Both the position numbers and the translations under genes were made by a program. Shown piece after piece: positions 62,316 through 64,000 of a stretch of 64,000 bases of DNA. Within the stretch, counting starts at the first letter, position 1, and each line of letters opens with the position of its first letter. This DNA is from Ilyonectria destructans (lineage: Eukaryota > Ascomycota > Sordariomycetes > Hypocreales > Nectriaceae), in the NCBI GenBank assembly GCA_020740775.1, contig JAHEWK010000015.1, positions 620,001 to 684,000 on the forward strand. The letters are read 5' to 3'. Below the pieces are notes generated by a model that was given only the letters and a program-made list of their open reading frames with translations, had not been told where the DNA came from and did not search any database.

Positions 62316-64000
62316 TTGCCTGTCTTAGAAAAGGTAGAAATTGTAAGATATATCTTCTGTGAATAGAATTTGGCGGCAAAGGTATCTATCGCTCGTAGTC
62401 CTTCAAGCAGAGGAATTGCGAGAGGTGATCGTGCGCGACGTCTTACCTAGCGTAGCCGAGTGTGTCTCGCTTAAAGGAAGCAGGCGACATAACTGTTTTT
62501 TTTTTTTGGGTACGCTGGAAGACCGTGAGAATATATCACTTTGTACGTTAAAGACCTTTGTGTCAAACTGGAATGACCAAGACACTGTCTGCAAACTGGA
62601 CAAATACCCCAACTCGGACCTCTCATCCAACCGCAACTCCGCAGACCTCGTATTGACGAGGGGATTCTTGAGATACTTGGACGGCAAGAAAGGTCTTCGG
62701 TACAGCTATATTACGAGCTTCATTCGAAAATAGACAATTTCAAGGCCGCTATAGATAGATAATTGGCAAGGATTGCTCTCGGCTGAATTTGATGTAGCAT
62801 GGAATAATTTCAACTGAATGACTTTCTAGCTGTGGTGTCCGTCATGAACGATCGACGCAAACCTGCAATCTTGAAATACCAGCTCTTACACTTATACTGC
62901 AACCTGGTCAATTTCAATTGCACTGTTGACGTGTTTTTGTTCGTTCACTTCTTTGTTCAGAGAGGTTCTTTGAGTAGTAGGAGATTCAAATGATGGCATC
63001 CGTGATCGCAACGGCTGAGATAAGACAAAGGCCAGCTGGAGATATCCTACTTAAAGTTTGCGTGGACAGCGGGTTCGATCTTCTTGCTTTGCAAATGGAC
63101 CAGGTGAGTTGAGAGATCCCTTTTAGATGAGTCAGATGAAAGCAGGAATATTCCGACCAAAGCCATAGCTTCTATGGCTTACCAGTCTTCCATTCTCTTT
63201 GTGGTTTGCGCGTTCAATTCTCATGGTTTATCAGATTGGGACCATGGAGGCTTTTCAATACATATTTAAGCCATGTATTGTTACATAAAGAAACTGGACA
63301 CAACGTCATGCTTGTTGGCGACTGTCTCTCTAGGCTTCGTTCTCGTTATAACGGACGTAATTGACCTTGCTCCGGAAATGAACGCTAGGCTGCAACTAGG
63401 AATAGACCTTTGCTTGTGGCAGCAGTCTTTTCTTGTGTAGCCCAGGAAGAGGCTCGTACGGGAGCATGGGCTCCGAGGATACACACGACCTGGACGCCCG
63501 CCGCATCCATGAGTCCCACACACCTGGGCTGTAAAGCTAGCGCGGGGTATATTGTTTATCAAGCTGGGCTTACATATGCTATACATCTAATGGGTGCGAA
63601 CAATAATATTTTCCTCGACTTAATTCCAATTAGGATCGTATTAGAGATGAAAAGAGAGTGTATAAGTATGAGGTAAGCTCAATGGTAGATGTTGAAGAGA
63701 CAATGTGTCAGCTTTCTGGGGCTTCATTCCACACGAAAAGCTCAGATGAACCGGGATAAATGGTTCTGATGCGTTTAATGAGTGGGATTTTATGCTTTTT
63801 TGGTTTCATATTCATTATATGGAACATGTCGTGCTCCAAATGTGGAAATCCTGACATGGCATGACGTTGACGATTTCCATCATGTGAGACCCTCGGATCA
63901 ATTAGCGCTGCGAGACACTGTAAATCACGAGCCGCGTGCTTATCGCGCGATCGCAAATAACAATCCCCCTTCACAACTAACGCGCAAACGGCCCGCCCGC
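62316..64000. other. gene-poor right end of the window
   Basis: A 124-codon plus frame at 62,359-62,733 spans a run of 14 T residues (about 62,494) and is doubtful. The remainder is AT-rich with short ORFs and no recognisable gene. Confidence 0.4.

Overview
The window is nuclear DNA of a filamentous ascomycete, most likely a sordariomycete of the Hypocreales type. Evidence: genes are separated by long non-coding stretches; introns are 47-100 nt with GTRNGY donors and CTAAC-type branch sites; codons are GC3-rich; tRNA genes have introns; and the gene set is typical of such fungi (INO80, ARB1, GH72 glucanosyltransferase, secreted S41 protease, SYLF protein, a lineage-expanded C2H2-like family). 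Species cannot be fixed from this sequence alone.

Layout: two intron-containing tRNA-Glu genes (0.1-0.7 kb); INO80 remodeler on the minus strand (1.1-7.5 kb); a 2.9 kb gap; ARB1 ABC-F ATPase (10.4-12.4 kb, minus); an unrecognised small hydrophilic protein (13.7-14.3 kb, minus); a membrane-anchored kinase-like protein (15.9-17.3 kb); a gene-poor stretch with one possible 54-aa ORF; a GH72+CBM43 cell-wall enzyme (20.7-22.4 kb); an HNH-type protein (23.1-24.5 kb, minus); a 3.9 kb gap; a secreted S41 protease (28.4-30.6 kb); a C2H2-like regulator carrying a fresh 1,021-bp LTR-type element (31.1-34.2 kb); PAP2 phosphatase and guanine deaminase convergent (34.8-37.5 kb); SYLF protein (38.4-39.7 kb, minus); tRNA-Met; GH2 beta-galactosidase (40.8-44.0 kb, minus); a repeat-bearing gap; a papain-like-fold candidate (46.4-47.1 kb, minus); an ASCH/PUA-like protein (48.1-48.6 kb, minus); a promethin-like lipid droplet protein (49.6-50.1 kb); RPT2 and UBC1 divergent (50.6-54.6 kb); LSC1 (55.3-56.6 kb, minus); a NadR-like P-loop ATPase (57.8-58.4 kb, minus); then a TE-rich, gene-poor end with a Tc1/impala-like element (59.3-60.7 kb).

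Most genes are unrelated housekeeping genes, not a cluster. Functional pairs are the ubiquitin-proteasome neighbours RPT2 and UBC1, which share a 1.56 kb divergent promoter region, and the two cell-surface/secreted enzymes. No biosynthetic cluster, CRISPR-like array or rRNA is visible.

The strongest unusual signal is the TRIM-like element at 32,734-33,754. Its two 194-bp LTRs are identical and its 5-bp target duplication copies the 3' splice site of the host intron. Splicing to the downstream copy removes the whole element and restores the reading frame. Other notable points are a reading-frame-neutral 51-nt intron in INO80, a GC-AG intron and a start-codon-only coding exon in RPT2, and a family of about 30-bp repeats at 45 kb. 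All exon joins were worked out by eye from splice signals and reading frame.
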